NCBI GenBank assembly: GCA_017434845.1
Contig: JAFSGD010000049.1
Location: 1-56,265 of the forward strand
Source of the DNA: Clostridia bacterium
GTDB lineage: Bacteria > Bacillota > Clostridia > Oscillospirales > CAG-382
Direction of reading: 5' to 3'
Length of the DNA stretch: 56,265 nt
Notes under the pieces: model-generated
What the model saw: the letters and a program-made list of their open reading frames with translations, nothing else
What the model was told of the DNA's origin: nothing
The model's database searches: none
Part shown: piece by piece, positions 42,171 through 52,120 of the stretch
How the letters are laid out: every line of letters begins with the position of its first letter
Position numbering within the stretch: position 1 is the first letter of the stretch
Position numbers and translations under genes: made by a program

Positions 42171-44555
42171 ATGGAAGTATCACTTAATTGGCTTAAAGAT
42201 TATGTAAACATACCTGCCGATATAAAAACCTTCTGCGACGGAATGACCATGACAGGCACAAAGGTTGAGGGCTATAAGCTTCTCGGCAGTGATATAGAAA
42301 AGGTTGTTGTCGGCAAAATTATGTCAACCGAACCGCATCCCGATTCCGATCACCTCATCATCTGCCAAATCGATGTCGGTGCGGCAGAAAAGCTTCAGAT
42401 CGTAACGGGCGCACAAAACGTTAAGGCGGGCGATATCGTTCCCGTTTGTCTCGACGGTGCGCGTCTTCCCGGCGGCAAGGTTATCAAAACAGGTAAGCTT
42501 CGCGGCGTTCTCTCTCAGGGAATGCTTTGCTCGCTTTCCGAGCTCGGCTTGACTGCTCATGATTTCCCCTATGCGATCGAAGACGGAATCTTCATTCTTC
42601 AAGAGGATTGCAAGCTCGGCGATGATATCCGCGACGTATGCCTTCTCAACGATACCGTCGTTGAGTTCGAGCTCACCTTCAACCGCCCCGACTGCCTTTC
42701 CTATCTCGGAATCGCTCGTGAGGTTGCCGCGACCTTCGGTGAAAAGGCAAACATTCCTTGTCCCAAGGTAAAGGAAACTCCCGATGCCAAAAAAGCATCC
42801 GACTATATCAAGGTTAACGTTCAAAACACCGAGCTCTGCCCGCGTTATACCGCAAGAGTGGTTAAGAACGTTAAGATCGGCCCCTCGCCCCTCTGGCTCC
42901 GCGCAAAGCTTCGTGCCGCAGGTGTAAGACCTATCAATAATATAGTTGATATAACCAACTACGTAATGCTTGAATACGGTCAGCCTATGCACGCTTTCGA
43001 CTATGAATATATCAAGAGCCGCGAGATCAACGTGCGCAACGCCGCCGAAGGCGAAGAGATCGTAACCCTCGATGGCGTAACCCGTAAGCTCACCTCCGAT
43101 ATGCTCGTTATCGCCGATGGCTCGCGTGCGGTTGCACTCGCAGGCGTCATGGGCGGTGAAAACAGCGAAATAACCGATTCCACCGGTACCGTTGTGTTCG
43201 AAAGCGCAAACTTCGCGCGCGAAAGCATCCGAAAGACCTCAAAGGCTGTCGGTCTCCGAACCGAAAGCTCGGCAAAGTTCGAAAAGGGTCTTCCTGCCTG
43301 CAACACTCTCCCTGCGGTCGACCGTGCGGCAGAGCTTGTTGAAATGCTCGAATGCGGCGAAGTTGTCGAGGGTATAATAGATATCAATAACGCGGATATC
43401 GACGAACGCGTCGTTGCTTATGACCGCGCACGCATCAACGCACTTCTCGGAACCGCTATTCCCGATGAAGAAATGGATAAGCTTCTTGCTTCCGTTGAGC
43501 TCGTTCCCGACCAAAACGGCGGTCTTCTCGTTCCGCCCTACCGCTCCGATATCATCAACACCGCCGATATCGCAGAAGAGGTAGTTCGCCTTTACGGATT
43601 CGATAATATCGAGCCCACAATGTTCTTCGGCAACGCCGATCTCGGCGGCAGAAGCGAAGTCGAAGCCTTCCGTTATCGCATCAACGATGCAATGGCGGGT
43701 CTCGGTTATTGCGAAAGCTGCACCTATTCCTTTGTTTCGCCCCGTTCGCTCGATAAGATCAACGTTCCTGCCGAAAGCGAGCTGCGCGATTTCATTCGCC
43801 TTATTAATCCGCTCGGCGAGGATACCTCGGTAATGAGGACCCATCCGTTACCTTCCATGCTTGAGGTAATTGCGCGTAACGTAAGCCGCAAGGTTTCAAA
43901 GTGCAAAATGTCCGAGATAATGACACTCTATTACCGCGCAGGCGATCTTTCGGTTGAAAAGAAATCGCTCTGCTTCGCGTTCACTCCCGATTGCGGCGGA
44001 TTTTATGAGCTCCGCGCCGATGCCGAAGCTCTCTTCACAAGATTAAATATTTCTTCCCGCGAATACGTTGCCGTAACCGACGATCCCTCCTTCCATCCCG
44101 GCCGCTGCGCCGATATTAAGGTCGGAGCAACCGTTATCGGCAGAATAGGTGAGGTTCATCCTCTCGTTTGCGAGAACTATGATCTTCCCAAGGGCGTTTG
44201 CGCCGCAATAATCCCCGTTGAGCCGCTTCTTGCTTCGGTAAGAACCGAAAGAAGCTATATTCCGCTTCCCGTTTATCCTTCGATGGAGCGCGACGTTGCG
44301 CTTATCTGCGATAAGGATCAGGAAGCAGGCAAGCTTATTGCCGATATCCGTTCCTATGCGGGCAAATCGCTCGAGGATGCGTTCGTGTTCGACGTATACA
44401 GCGGCAAGGGTGTCGAAGAGGGCAAGAAGAGCGTTGCGGTAAGACTTGTATTCCGCCTCGCTGATAAGACCCTAACCGATGAAGAGGCCGATGCAGGCGT
44501 TAAGAAAATATTGAAAAAGCTCGAATCCGAGCAGAATATCGTTCTTCGTTATTGA
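42171..44555 (+). CDS. pheT: Phenylalanine-tRNA ligase beta subunit
   Basis: A 794-residue partner of PheS. The domain order is normal: tRNA-binding OB-fold (HPDSDHLIICQIDVG, about residues 40-150), B3/B4 editing domain, B5 domain, catalytic-like core and C-terminal FDX-ACB anticodon-binding domain (YPSMERDVALICD onward). GAAAGGAAA precedes the ATG. It is full length. Confidence 0.97.
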   Translation: MEVSLNWLKDYVNIPADIKTFCDGMTMTGTKVEGYKLLGSDIEKVVVGKIMSTEPHPDSDHLIICQIDVGAAEKLQIVTGAQNVKAGDIVPVCLDGARLPGGKVIKTGKLRGVLSQGMLCSLSELGLTAHDFPYAIEDGIFILQEDCKLGDDIRDVCLLNDTVVEFELTFNRPDCLSYLGIAREVAATFGEKANIPCPKVKETPDAKKASDYIKVNVQNTELCPRYTARVVKNVKIGPSPLWLRAKLRAAGVRPINNIVDITNYVMLEYGQPMHAFDYEYIKSREINVRNAAEGEEIVTLDGVTRKLTSDMLVIADGSRAVALAGVMGGENSEITDSTGTVVFESANFARESIRKTSKAVGLRTESSAKFEKGLPACNTLPAVDRAAELVEMLECGEVVEGIIDINNADIDERVVAYDRARINALLGTAIPDEEMDKLLASVELVPDQNGGLLVPPYRSDIINTADIAEEVVRLYGFDNIEPTMFFGNADLGGRSEVEAFRYRINDAMAGLGYCESCTYSFVSPRSLDKINVPAESELRDFIRLINPLGEDTSVMRTHPLPSMLEVIARNVSRKVSKCKMSEIMTLYYRAGDLSVEKKSLCFAFTPDCGGFYELRADAEALFTRLNISSREYVAVTDDPSFHPGRCADIKVGATVIGRIGEVHPLVCENYDLPKGVCAAIIPVEPLLASVRTERSYIPLPVYPSMERDVALICDKDQEAGKLIADIRSYAGKSLEDAFVFDVYSGKGVEEGKKSVAVRLVFRLADKTLTDEEADAGVKKILKKLESEQNIVLRY

Positions 44556-44570
44556 TTATTCAAAAAACAC

Positions 44571-44599
44571 TTGCAAAGAACAAAAGTTTGTTGTATAAT
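44571..44599 (+). promoter_or_regulatory. Sigma-A promoter for ireB
   Basis: TTGCAA (44571-44576), a 17-bp spacer and TATAAT (44594-44599), just after the pheT stop. Confidence 0.78.
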
Positions 44600-44640
44600 A
44601 ATAAAAACCGTGTTGTATGTTTACCCAAGGAGGTTGCAAA

Positions 44641-44934
44641 ATGCAGGACAAGAATTCAAAAGCAGTTGATAACAAGCAAAAAACCTTAATGTTTCCCGTT
44701 AAGGAGCAGCATAAAGAGGCAATGCGCGAAAAGTTGCAGAGCGTTTACGATTCGCTTGTTGAAAAGGGCTATAACCCTATCAATCAGATTGTCGGCTATA
44801 TTATCTCCGAGGATCCGACCTATATCACAAACTACAATAACTCCCGTGCGATCATTTCCAAGATCGACCGTGATGAGCTCCTTAAAACGCTTGTTGAGGA
44901 TTTTATCAACACGGATAGCAAGAAGAAAGGTTGA
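44641..44934 (+). CDS. ireB: IreB family regulatory phosphoprotein
   Basis: A 97-residue IreB (UPF0297/YrzL) protein, a substrate of the PASTA kinase IreK/PrkC and a negative regulator of cephalosporin resistance in Enterococcus. The family core is visible: KTLMFPVKE near the start, then EKGYNPINQIVGYIISEDPT and RDELLKTLVEDF. The ATG at 44641 has AAGGAGG before it and is preferred to an ATG eight codons upstream. In relatives ruvX usually follows; here a 94-aa gene does. The matching kinase gene is at 17054-19312. Confidence 0.94.
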   Translation: MQDKNSKAVDNKQKTLMFPVKEQHKEAMREKLQSVYDSLVEKGYNPINQIVGYIISEDPTYITNYNNSRAIISKIDRDELLKTLVEDFINTDSKKKG

Positions 44935-44943
44935 TTCTGTTCA

Positions 44944-45228
44944 ATGGCTCAAAAAATATTAATGTATAAGGGCAAGCCCTTGGTTCGCCAAGGCCGCTAT
45001 GTCTTCTACGGTAACCCCGATGATAAGTTCATTCTTTTCATGAACATTCTCGACACCAAAAAGGTTGGCGAGCTCGAGGTTGCCACCAAGGTCCTCGTTC
45101 AGATACAAAACACCGATGAAGACGTTTCCTTTAACGAAAAGGTCTTAAAGCAATGCGAGAAAAAGAATTTCTACGATGCTTTTGAAATCGGAACCATCTG
45201 GCTCGAGCGCGCTCTTAAGCAAAAATAA
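44944..45228 (+). CDS. Conserved-looking 94-aa protein, function unknown
   Basis: I do not assign a known family. The protein is 94 residues, mixed alpha/beta, with no signal peptide or membrane segment. It starts AQKILMYKGKPLVRQGR and has a central VATKVLVQIQNTDED strand-like stretch and a helical end, FEIGTIWLERALKQK. It follows ireB after 9 nt, so the two are co-transcribed, and a strong terminator follows. Its position suggests a partner role in PrkC-IreB signalling or stress control, by neighbourhood only. Confidence 0.75.
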   Translation: MAQKILMYKGKPLVRQGRYVFYGNPDDKFILFMNILDTKKVGELEVATKVLVQIQNTDEDVSFNEKVLKQCEKKNFYDAFEIGTIWLERALKQK

Positions 45229-45230
45229 CC

Positions 45231-45269
45231 AAACAAAAACGCTATGCTTGTGCATGGCGTTTTTTTGTT
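45231..45269 (+). terminator. Terminator of ireB operon
   Basis: Arms 45231-45247 and 45252-45269 pair with one G-T/A mismatch region (AAAACGC ... GCGTTTT, ATGC/GCAT), followed by a long T-run. Confidence 0.85.
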
Positions 45270-45299
45270 GAAAAAAGAAATTTTTCCTAACCAAAACTG

Positions 45300-45328
45300 T
45301 TGAAAAAGAAAACCCTTTGTGCTAAAAT
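45300..45328 (+). promoter_or_regulatory. Sigma-A promoter of HAD-to-GH35 gene run
   Basis: TTGAAA (45300-45305), a 17-bp spacer and TAAAAT (45323-45328), 56 nt before the HAD gene start. Confidence 0.62.
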
Positions 45329-45384
45329 ATTTAATATGTGTTAATGCGTGCATTTTAGAATATTTCGGAGAGAAAAACGGGTTT

Positions 45385-46032
45385 ATGAAATATAAGCATA
45401 TCTTTTGGGATTGGAACGGAACTCTGCTCGACGATGCCTTGGCGGCTTGCAATGCCGTAAACGTTATGCTCGATAACAGAAAACTTCCGCGCATAACCTT
45501 CGTGCAATACCGTGATTATATCGACGTTCCCATCGTTCGCTTTTATGAAAAGGTAATGGATATGTCCAAGGAATCCATGGAATCGCTGTCTGTTGAGTTC
45601 AATTCGCTTTTCCGCTCGTTCCTTTCCGAAAGCCCGCTCTCGCTCGGCGCAAAAGAGGTTCTCTCTGCGTTTTCATCGCTCGGAATAAAGCAATATATCT
45701 TTTCGTCAAGCGAAAATAAACACATCGAACCGTTTTTGCAAAAATGCGAAATAAAGAAATATTTCATTTCGGTCATCGGCGCATCCGATTGCTATGTGGG
45801 CAGTAAAGCCGAAAGAACGCGTGCCTTTTTGGTGCAAAACGGCATCGATCCCAATGAAGCCGTTTTTGTAGGTGATATGGTTCACGATTGCGACGTTGCA
45901 TCGTTCATCGGCTCCGATTGCATTCTCGTTTCAGCCGGCCACCAAAGCGAAAAGGCTCTTTTGCAAACCGGCAGGGAGGTCGTCTCTTCGCTTCCCGAGC
46001 TTTATAATAAGATAATCAACTCTGTGGGGTAA
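45385..46032 (+). CDS. HAD family hydrolase (phosphoglycolate phosphatase-like)
   Basis: A 215-residue phosphatase-type HAD protein. Motif I is [10 protein letters not shown] with the nucleophile Asp; Asn replaces the usual second Asp spacing residue. Motif II Ser is in IFSSSENK, motif III Lys in [10 protein letters not shown] and motif IV is [10 protein letters not shown] helical cap lies between motifs I and II. The ATG at 45385 is chosen because the in-frame upstream ATG would sit at the promoter. It lies 4 nt before the DUF1846 gene. The substrate is unknown. Confidence 0.88.
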   Translation: MKYKHIFWDWNGTLLDDALAACNAVNVMLDNRKLPRITFVQYRDYIDVPIVRFYEKVMDMSKESMESLSVEFNSLFRSFLSESPLSLGAKEVLSAFSSLGIKQYIFSSSENKHIEPFLQKCEIKKYFISVIGASDCYVGSKAERTRAFLVQNGIDPNEAVFVGDMVHDCDVASFIGSDCILVSAGHQSEKALLQTGREVVSSLPELYNKIINSVG

Positions 46033-46036
46033 CGTC

Positions 46037-47521
46037 ATGATAAAAAAAGGATTTGATTGCGAAAAATACGTCGAACTGCAAACTCGCCATATCCGCGAGC
46101 GCATCGACCAGTTCGGCGGCAAGCTTTATCTCGAATTCGGCGGAAAGCTTTTCGATGATTTCCACGCATCGCGTGTTCTGCCCGGCTTTAAGCCGAGCAT
46201 AAAAATAGATATGCTTTCCGAAATGAAGGATGAAGCCGAGATCGTTATTGTTATAAGCAGTAACGATATCGAAAAAAATAAGGTTCGCGGCGATCTCGGT
46301 ATTACTTACGATCAAGATGTTCTCCGCCTTATCGATGCCTTTCGTGCCTGCGGTCTCTTTGTAGGAAGCGTTGTTCTCACTCAATATAATTCCCAGCCCG
46401 CCGCGGTTGCATTCCAGAAAAGACTTGAAAGCCTCGGCTTAACGACCTATAAGCATTATCCTATCGAGGGCTATCCCTCAAACGTTAAGCATATCGTAAG
46501 CGAGCAGGGCTACGGCAAAAACGAGTTTATCGAAACCTCGCACCGCTTGGTGGTTGTAACCGCTCCCGGCCCCGGAAGCGGAAAAATGGCTGTCTGCCTT
46601 TCTCAGCTCTATCACGAGCACCTTCGCGGTCTCGAATCGGGCTATGCAAAGTTTGAAACCTTCCCGATATGGAACCTTCCGCTTAAGCATCCCGTTAATA
46701 TCGCTTATGAGGCGGCAACTGCCGATCTCGATGACCTCAACTGCATCGATCCCTTTCATCTCGAGGCATATGGCGTTCAAACCGTTAATTATAACCGCGA
46801 CGTAGAAATTTTTCCCGTGCTCAACGTTATTTTCGAGCGCATCAAGGGCGAATCGCCCTATAAATCGCCCACCGATATGGGCGTTAACATGGCGGGTAAC
46901 GCTATCTGTGACGATGAAGCCTGCCGTGCTGCCGCAAAGCAGGAGATCATCCGCCGCTATTATGAAGCCCTTTGCCAACAGCGAAAGGGAATGGGCGAGG
47001 ATTCTGCGGTATATAAGATAGAAATACTTATGAATCAGCTCGGTATTTCGGCAGACGACCGTGTTGTTACCGTTGCGGCAAATAAGCGTGCCGAAGAAAC
47101 CGGAGCTCCCGCGGCGGCAATCGAACTGCCTGACGGAACCATTGTAACCGGCAAAACAAGCTCGCTTCTCGGTGCATCGAGCGCAATGCTGCTCAATGCG
47201 TTAAAAACGCTTGCGGGCATCGACGATAACGTGCTGTTAATGTCGCCTAACGTTATCGAGCCTATTCAGGATCTTAAGCTTCAGCATCTCGGCAATAACA
47301 ATCCCCGCTTGCACACCGACGAAATACTTATCGCTCTTTCGGTTTGTGCGGTAACCGATAAAAACGCGCGTCTCGCGCTCGATCAGCTAAAGAAGCTTTC
47401 GGGCTGTGAAATGCATTCCTCGGTCTTGCTTTCTCAAGTCGATGAAAAACTTTTAAAGCGCTTGGGAATAAACCTCACCTGCGAGCCGCGCTATCAAACC
47501 AAAAAGCTTTATCATTCATAA
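46037..47521 (+). CDS. DUF1846 family protein
   Basis: A 494-residue cytoplasmic protein of the DUF1846 family, whose biochemical role is not established. Family segments include [14 protein letters not shown] at the start, [39 protein letters not shown] with a P-loop-like GPGSGK, and [10 protein letters not shown]. The GPGSGKMA segment could bind a phosphorylated ligand. It lies 4 nt after the HAD gene, so a joint metabolic step is plausible but unproven. Confidence 0.9.
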   Translation: MIKKGFDCEKYVELQTRHIRERIDQFGGKLYLEFGGKLFDDFHASRVLPGFKPSIKIDMLSEMKDEAEIVIVISSNDIEKNKVRGDLGITYDQDVLRLIDAFRACGLFVGSVVLTQYNSQPAAVAFQKRLESLGLTTYKHYPIEGYPSNVKHIVSEQGYGKNEFIETSHRLVVVTAPGPGSGKMAVCLSQLYHEHLRGLESGYAKFETFPIWNLPLKHPVNIAYEAATADLDDLNCIDPFHLEAYGVQTVNYNRDVEIFPVLNVIFERIKGESPYKSPTDMGVNMAGNAICDDEACRAAAKQEIIRRYYEALCQQRKGMGEDSAVYKIEILMNQLGISADDRVVTVAANKRAEETGAPAAAIELPDGTIVTGKTSSLLGASSAMLLNALKTLAGIDDNVLLMSPNVIEPIQDLKLQHLGNNNPRLHTDEILIALSVCAVTDKNARLALDQLKKLSGCEMHSSVLLSQVDEKLLKRLGINLTCEPRYQTKKLYHS

Positions 47522-47560
47522 TACAATTAACATTTTTGTTTTTTCGTTTTCGGTGAAAAA

Positions 47561-48973
47561 ATGCTTAAACGCTTGTATTCTATCGAATCCTTGTCAAAAA
47601 AATTAACGCTTTGCGGCGACATACCCTTAACAGGCGGGCTTTATAAGGGCTTTTTGAAAATAGCTTGGCCGGCAATGGTTGAATCCATGCTTATGAGTCT
47701 CGTTAACCTTGTTGACTCTGTAATGGTCTCCTCCTGCGGAAGCGTTGCCGTTGCATCGGTTGGCTTAACAAATCAGCCGCGAATGCTGTTTTATGCGATC
47801 TTTTTTGCTTTAAGCATTGCGGTAACCGCAATAGTTTCGCGCCGAAAAGGGCAGGACGATCGCGACGGTGCAAACGCCTGTCTTTCGCAGGCAATAGGGC
47901 TTGTTGCGGTTCTTGCCGTTGTTCTCTGCGGTGCGGGAATTGCAATCTCCGAGCCATTGCTCGTTTTTTCGGGTGCTAACGAAGAAACTCTCCCGCTTGC
48001 CACCCCTTATTTTCAAATAACCATGGTTGGCTTGGTGTTCACCTCGTTCGGTTTGATAATCAACGCGGCTCAGCGCGGAAGCGGTAACACCAAGATTTCG
48101 ATGCGAACCAATATCGTTGCAAACGTAACCAATATCTTCTTTAATTATCTTCTCATAAACGGCATTTGGTTTTTCCCCGAGCTTGGCGTAACCGGCGCGG
48201 CGATCGCAACGTTGATCGGTAATATCGCGTCCTTCTCGATGAGCCTTTTCTCGCTGTTCGGAAAGAACAAATATCTAACCTTCAGCTTTAAACGCATCAT
48301 TCACTGGAATGCATCTCTTATTAAAACCATCGCAAGGGTTGCCGTCGGCGCGGGTGTCGAACAGCTCGCAATGCGCTTCGGCTTCTTCGTTTATGCGAAA
48401 ATGGTTGCCGACCTCGGCACCGCCGAGCTTGCAACCCACACTATTTGCATGAGCATAATAACCATTTCCTTTGCATCGGGCGATGGCTTAAGCGTTGCCG
48501 CAAGCGCGCTTATCGGTCAAAACCTCGGCAAGCGCCGTCCCGACCTTGCAACGCTGTTTGCAAAGGCGGGTCAGCGGATCGGCTTGTGTATGTCGGTCAT
48601 TATCGGTCTTTTGCTTGTGCTGTGCGGCGGCTTAATGCTGCTTATGTTCACCGATTCAACAGACGAAAATTTCGAATATATTATGTCTGTCGGAAGGAAT
48701 ATAACATATATAATTGCAATCGTCTCGCCGGGACAGATCTCGCAGGTTATCTATAACGGCGCGCTCAGAGGTGCGGGCGATACAAAGTTCGTTGCAATCA
48801 CAAGTGCTATAAGCATCGGCGCCATACGTCCCTTTATGGCATGGCTTTTGTGCTATCCCTGCGGCATGGGGCTCTACGGTGCTTGGGTATCTTTGCTTAT
48901 CGACCAATATGTCCGCTTGGCATTTTCGGCATATCGCTTTGCAAGCGGCAAGTGGGCATCGGTAAAAGTTTGA
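47561..48973 (+). CDS. MATE family efflux transporter
   Basis: A 470-residue, twelve-helix transporter of the multidrug and toxic compound extrusion family, exchanging Na+ or H+ for organic cations. The N-terminal half includes WPAMVESMLMSLVNLVDS and VGLTNQPRMLFY; the second half repeats the pattern (VGAGVEQLAMRFGFFVYAKM; ASALIGQNLGKRRPD). The ribosome binding site is weak (GGTGAAAA). It sits 39 nt after DUF1846 and 18 nt before the M32 gene. The substrate is unknown. Confidence 0.93.
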   Translation: MLKRLYSIESLSKKLTLCGDIPLTGGLYKGFLKIAWPAMVESMLMSLVNLVDSVMVSSCGSVAVASVGLTNQPRMLFYAIFFALSIAVTAIVSRRKGQDDRDGANACLSQAIGLVAVLAVVLCGAGIAISEPLLVFSGANEETLPLATPYFQITMVGLVFTSFGLIINAAQRGSGNTKISMRTNIVANVTNIFFNYLLINGIWFFPELGVTGAAIATLIGNIASFSMSLFSLFGKNKYLTFSFKRIIHWNASLIKTIARVAVGAGVEQLAMRFGFFVYAKMVADLGTAELATHTICMSIITISFASGDGLSVAASALIGQNLGKRRPDLATLFAKAGQRIGLCMSVIIGLLLVLCGGLMLLMFTDSTDENFEYIMSVGRNITYIIAIVSPGQISQVIYNGALRGAGDTKFVAITSAISIGAIRPFMAWLLCYPCGMGLYGAWVSLLIDQYVRLAFSAYRFASGKWASVKV

Positions 48974-48991
48974 TTTAAAGGAGCAAAAACA

Positions 48992-50488
48992 ATGACAGTT
49001 AACGAAGCATTGCAAAAGATCGCCTCGTTCGAAAATACAAACGCCGCAATCAACCACGCAAGCGGCATCCTCTATTACGACGGTGATACCGTCGCCCCCG
49101 AGGGAAGCGTTGAGGTTCGCGCCTTAACCCTCGGCGAGCTTTCGCGAATGAGCTATGAGCTTATCACGGCGCCCGAGCTTATCGAAGCGCTCGAAACTCT
49201 TAATGCAAACCTTTCGTCTCTTTCCGATATCGATCAAAGAAAGGTCTCCGAGCTCTATCGCGAATACGACCGTACCCGCAAAATTCCCGTTCAGGAAATG
49301 GTCGATTTCAATATGCATATCGCCGAATCGGGTGCTGTGTGGCATAAGGCAAAGGAAAATAACGATTACGCCTCGTTCGAGCCCTATCTCCAAAAAACCT
49401 TCGATACCTTAAAGCGCTTTGCTTCTTACACCGATCCCGGCAAGGATCCTTATGAGGTCTGCCTCGATCAATACGAGCGCGGTCTCACCAAAGAGCGTTG
49501 CGATGCCTTCTTCTCGGCTCTCCGCGAAAAGCTCGTTCCGCTTATCGCGCGTGTGGGCAAGGCTTTGCAGATAGACGATTCGCCCCTTAAAGCTTATTAT
49601 CCCAAGGCTCAGCAGGAAAAATTCACCGAGCACCTCGTTGATATCATGGATATCGATCGCAAGCATTTCACGGTCGGCGAAACCGAACATCCCTTTACAA
49701 TAAGCTTTACCGGCAAGGATGTCCGCATTACAACTCATTATTTCGAGGACAATCTCGCAAGCTCGCTTTACAGCGTGGTTCATGAATGCGGTCATGCGCT
49801 TTACGATATGAATTCCATGCCCGAGCTCTTCCGTACTTCGCTTGAGGGCGGCGTTTCAATGGCAATTCATGAAAGCCAATCGCGTTTCTATGAGAATATA
49901 ATCGGAAGAAGCCGTGCATTCTGCTCGCTTATTCTTCCGTTCCTTAAAGAAGAATTCCCCGAACAGCTTTCAAGTGTTAACGAAGATAGCTTCTATAAGA
50001 TGATAAACCGTTCAGAGCCCTCGCTTATAAGAACCGAAGCCGATGAGCTTACCTATGCGCTTCACGTTATGGTTCGCTACGAGCTCGAAAAAAAGATGAT
50101 GTCGGGCGAGATAACCGCAAAAGAGCTTCCTTCCGAGTGGAATCGCCTTTATAAAGAATATCTCGGCGTCGACGTTCCCGATGACAAAAACGGCGTGCTT
50201 CAGGATAGTCATTGGTCGGGCGGAAGCGTAGGCTATTTCCCGTCATACGCGCTCGGCTCGGCATACGGCGCCCAAATGCTTAAGGAAATGAAAAAGGATA
50301 TCGACGTTGATGCCGTTATTTCAAGCGGCAAGCTGACCGAAATCAACGCATGGCTCAAGGAAAAGATCTGGCAGTTCGGCTGTCTCTATGATCCCTCCGA
50401 GCTCTTCAAAAGGGTGTGCGGCGAATTCGATCCCGATTGCTTTGTTGAATACCTTGAAAATAAATTCACCGAGGTGTATTCCTTATGA
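48992..50488 (+). CDS. M32 family carboxypeptidase
   Basis: A 498-residue zinc metallocarboxypeptidase related to Thermus/Pyrococcus enzymes. All family motifs are visible: HECGHALY (HExxH), MAIHESQSRF (HES), IRTEADELTY and NGVLQDSHW (GxxQDxHW). It is cytoplasmic and removes C-terminal residues broadly. AAAGGAG precedes the ATG. Its stop overlaps the next start (ATGA), beginning a coupled chain of five genes. Confidence 0.95.
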   Translation: MTVNEALQKIASFENTNAAINHASGILYYDGDTVAPEGSVEVRALTLGELSRMSYELITAPELIEALETLNANLSSLSDIDQRKVSELYREYDRTRKIPVQEMVDFNMHIAESGAVWHKAKENNDYASFEPYLQKTFDTLKRFASYTDPGKDPYEVCLDQYERGLTKERCDAFFSALREKLVPLIARVGKALQIDDSPLKAYYPKAQQEKFTEHLVDIMDIDRKHFTVGETEHPFTISFTGKDVRITTHYFEDNLASSLYSVVHECGHALYDMNSMPELFRTSLEGGVSMAIHESQSRFYENIIGRSRAFCSLILPFLKEEFPEQLSSVNEDSFYKMINRSEPSLIRTEADELTYALHVMVRYELEKKMMSGEITAKELPSEWNRLYKEYLGVDVPDDKNGVLQDSHWSGGSVGYFPSYALGSAYGAQMLKEMKKDIDVDAVISSGKLTEINAWLKEKIWQFGCLYDPSELFKRVCGEFDPDCFVEYLENKFTEVYSL

Positions 50489-50691
50489 GCTATCTCGTAG
50501 GCGAGCTTGTTCTCGATTCGGGCGCAAAGGTAATTATCCGTTGGCCCGATAAAACCGAAACTCATGCAATTTATCGCGATACGATCGGCTACAATCATTT
50601 CTTCGATTCTGCCGAAGGCGAAAAGGAAATAAGGCTTTCAAACCATTTCATGCGTCTGAAAGGAATCTATATAAGAGAAGATAACGAATGA
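50485..50691 (+). CDS. Small 68-aa protein, function unknown
   Basis: I do not recognise the family. A compact, mostly beta protein (SYLVGELVLDSGAKVIIRW, then a helix-poor segment and a terminal strand RLKGIYIREDNE) with no signal peptide or Cys. ATGA overlaps at both ends with the M32 and PHP genes make it very likely translated. The start opening with an LDSGAKVIIRWPDKTE-type strand pair resembles small barrel folds, but no function can be given. Confidence 0.75.
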   Translation: MSYLVGELVLDSGAKVIIRWPDKTETHAIYRDTIGYNHFFDSAEGEKEIRLSNHFMRLKGIYIREDNE

Positions 50692-51548
50692 AAACCATCG
50701 ATCTTCACACCCATTCAACCTGCTCCGACGGTTCAATGTCTCCCACAGAGCTTGTGGCTCACGCAAGCGCAAGGGGAGTTAGCGCGATCGCGCTTTCCGA
50801 CCACGATACCGTCGCGGGCATAGATGAAGCACTTGCGGCAGGCAAAAAATATAACGTAGAGGTCGTTCCCGCAATCGAGTTTTCGGTTCAATCCGAAACC
50901 GAAACGCATATTCTCGGCTTCTATATCGACCATAAAAGCCCAATTCTTCAAGAAGCATTGCAAAACATCAACTCGGTTCGCCATCAAAGAACGGTAAACA
51001 CCTGCGAAAAGCTTCGTGCGCTCGGCTTTGACGTAACCATGGAGGAGGCTCTCGAAATTGCCCCCGCGGGCATAATAGGCCGTGCTCATTTTGCGCGCCT
51101 GCTCGTTGAAAAGGGATTTATTTCAAGTGTTAAAGAGGGCTTCGATAAATATCTCGCCAACGGCAGGCCGGCTTATGACGGCACACAGTATCTGACCGCA
51201 GCCGATGCAGTTGAGCTTATAAACTCTATCGGCGGTGTCAGCTTCGTTGCCCATCCGCATCTTATCCGCCTTGACGATAATGCCCTGCGCGAGTTTTTAA
51301 TGTCGCTTAAAGCGTTTGGACTTTCGGGCATTGAGGGTTATTATAACGAATACACTCCCGAAATGCAGTCATATTTCCAAAGCCTTGCAAACGAGCTCGG
51401 CTTGGATATTTCGGGCGGAACCGATTTCCATGCCAAAATGAAGCCCCATATCGAAATAGGAATAGGGCAGGGAAATATGAGCGTGCCTTATTCGGTTCTC
51501 AATCGCATCAAAGAGCTGGTGAATATAAAGCATGGCAGAATCGTGTAA
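50688..51548 (+). CDS. PHP domain phosphoesterase (RNase AM/YciV-like)
   Basis: A 286-residue metal-dependent phosphoesterase of the polymerase and histidinol phosphatase family. Metal motifs in order: DLHTHSTCSDG, LSDHDT, PAIEFS, a His in GRAHFARLL, AHPHLIR and GTDFHAK. This pattern matches the YciV/RNase AM group, which acts on 3',5'-bisphosphates or short RNAs. It is coupled to the 68-aa gene (ATGA) and overlaps the kinase-like gene by 17 nt. Confidence 0.92.
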   Translation: MKTIDLHTHSTCSDGSMSPTELVAHASARGVSAIALSDHDTVAGIDEALAAGKKYNVEVVPAIEFSVQSETETHILGFYIDHKSPILQEALQNINSVRHQRTVNTCEKLRALGFDVTMEEALEIAPAGIIGRAHFARLLVEKGFISSVKEGFDKYLANGRPAYDGTQYLTAADAVELINSIGGVSFVAHPHLIRLDDNALREFLMSLKAFGLSGIEGYYNEYTPEMQSYFQSLANELGLDISGGTDFHAKMKPHIEIGIGQGNMSVPYSVLNRIKELVNIKHGRIV

Positions 51549-52119
51549 AAAAACCGAAGCGCTTTTTCGCCTTGTTGAAATGTCGAAAGGACGCTCTCTT
51601 GAACGTCCTTTTGTTATAGCAATAGACGGCAGATCCGCTTCGGGAAAAACAACCTTTGCAAAACAGCTCGCCGACCTGTGCGGCGCTTCCGTAATACATA
51701 CCGATGATTTTTTCCGTCCGCGAAATTCAAAGGGCGAGCTCGAGCTTTCTGAGTTCGAGGGCAATTTCGATATCGAACGCTTCAAGAACGAAATAGTAGA
51801 TAATCTCGCTTTCGAAAAAAACTTTTCCTATGGCGTTTTCGATTGCAAAAGCGGCGCAATAACAGAAAGAAAAATCATTTCACCCTGTTCGGTCTATATC
51901 ATCGAGGGTGCATATTGTCTCTGCTCAACGCTCGGCGACTATGCCGATATAAAGCTGTTCTTCGATATTTCGCCCGAAAAGCAAAAGGAACGCATACTTT
52001 TCCGCAACGGCGAAAAGGCGTTGGAAAGCTTTTTGTCGGTGTGGATACCCGCCGAGGAACGCTACATTTCACATTATAACGTTAAAAACCAATGCGATTT
52101 TATAATAACGGAGGAATAA
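51532..52119 (+). CDS. Uridine kinase-like P-loop protein
   Basis: A 195-residue nucleoside/pantothenate-kinase-fold NTPase. Walker A is IDGRSASGKTTFA, a Walker B-like HTDDFFRP follows, then a typical EGNFDIERF segment, and VYIIEGAYCL. It is shorter than housekeeping uridine kinase and belongs to the loosely defined uridine-kinase-like group that phosphorylates nucleosides or sugars. It starts inside the PHP gene and ends one base before GH35. With a galactosidase next to it, a sugar substrate is possible; this is inference. Confidence 0.85.
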   Translation: MAESCKKTEALFRLVEMSKGRSLERPFVIAIDGRSASGKTTFAKQLADLCGASVIHTDDFFRPRNSKGELELSEFEGNFDIERFKNEIVDNLAFEKNFSYGVFDCKSGAITERKIISPCSVYIIEGAYCLCSTLGDYADIKLFFDISPEKQKERILFRNGEKALESFLSVWIPAEERYISHYNVKNQCDFIITEE

Positions 52120-52120
52120 G

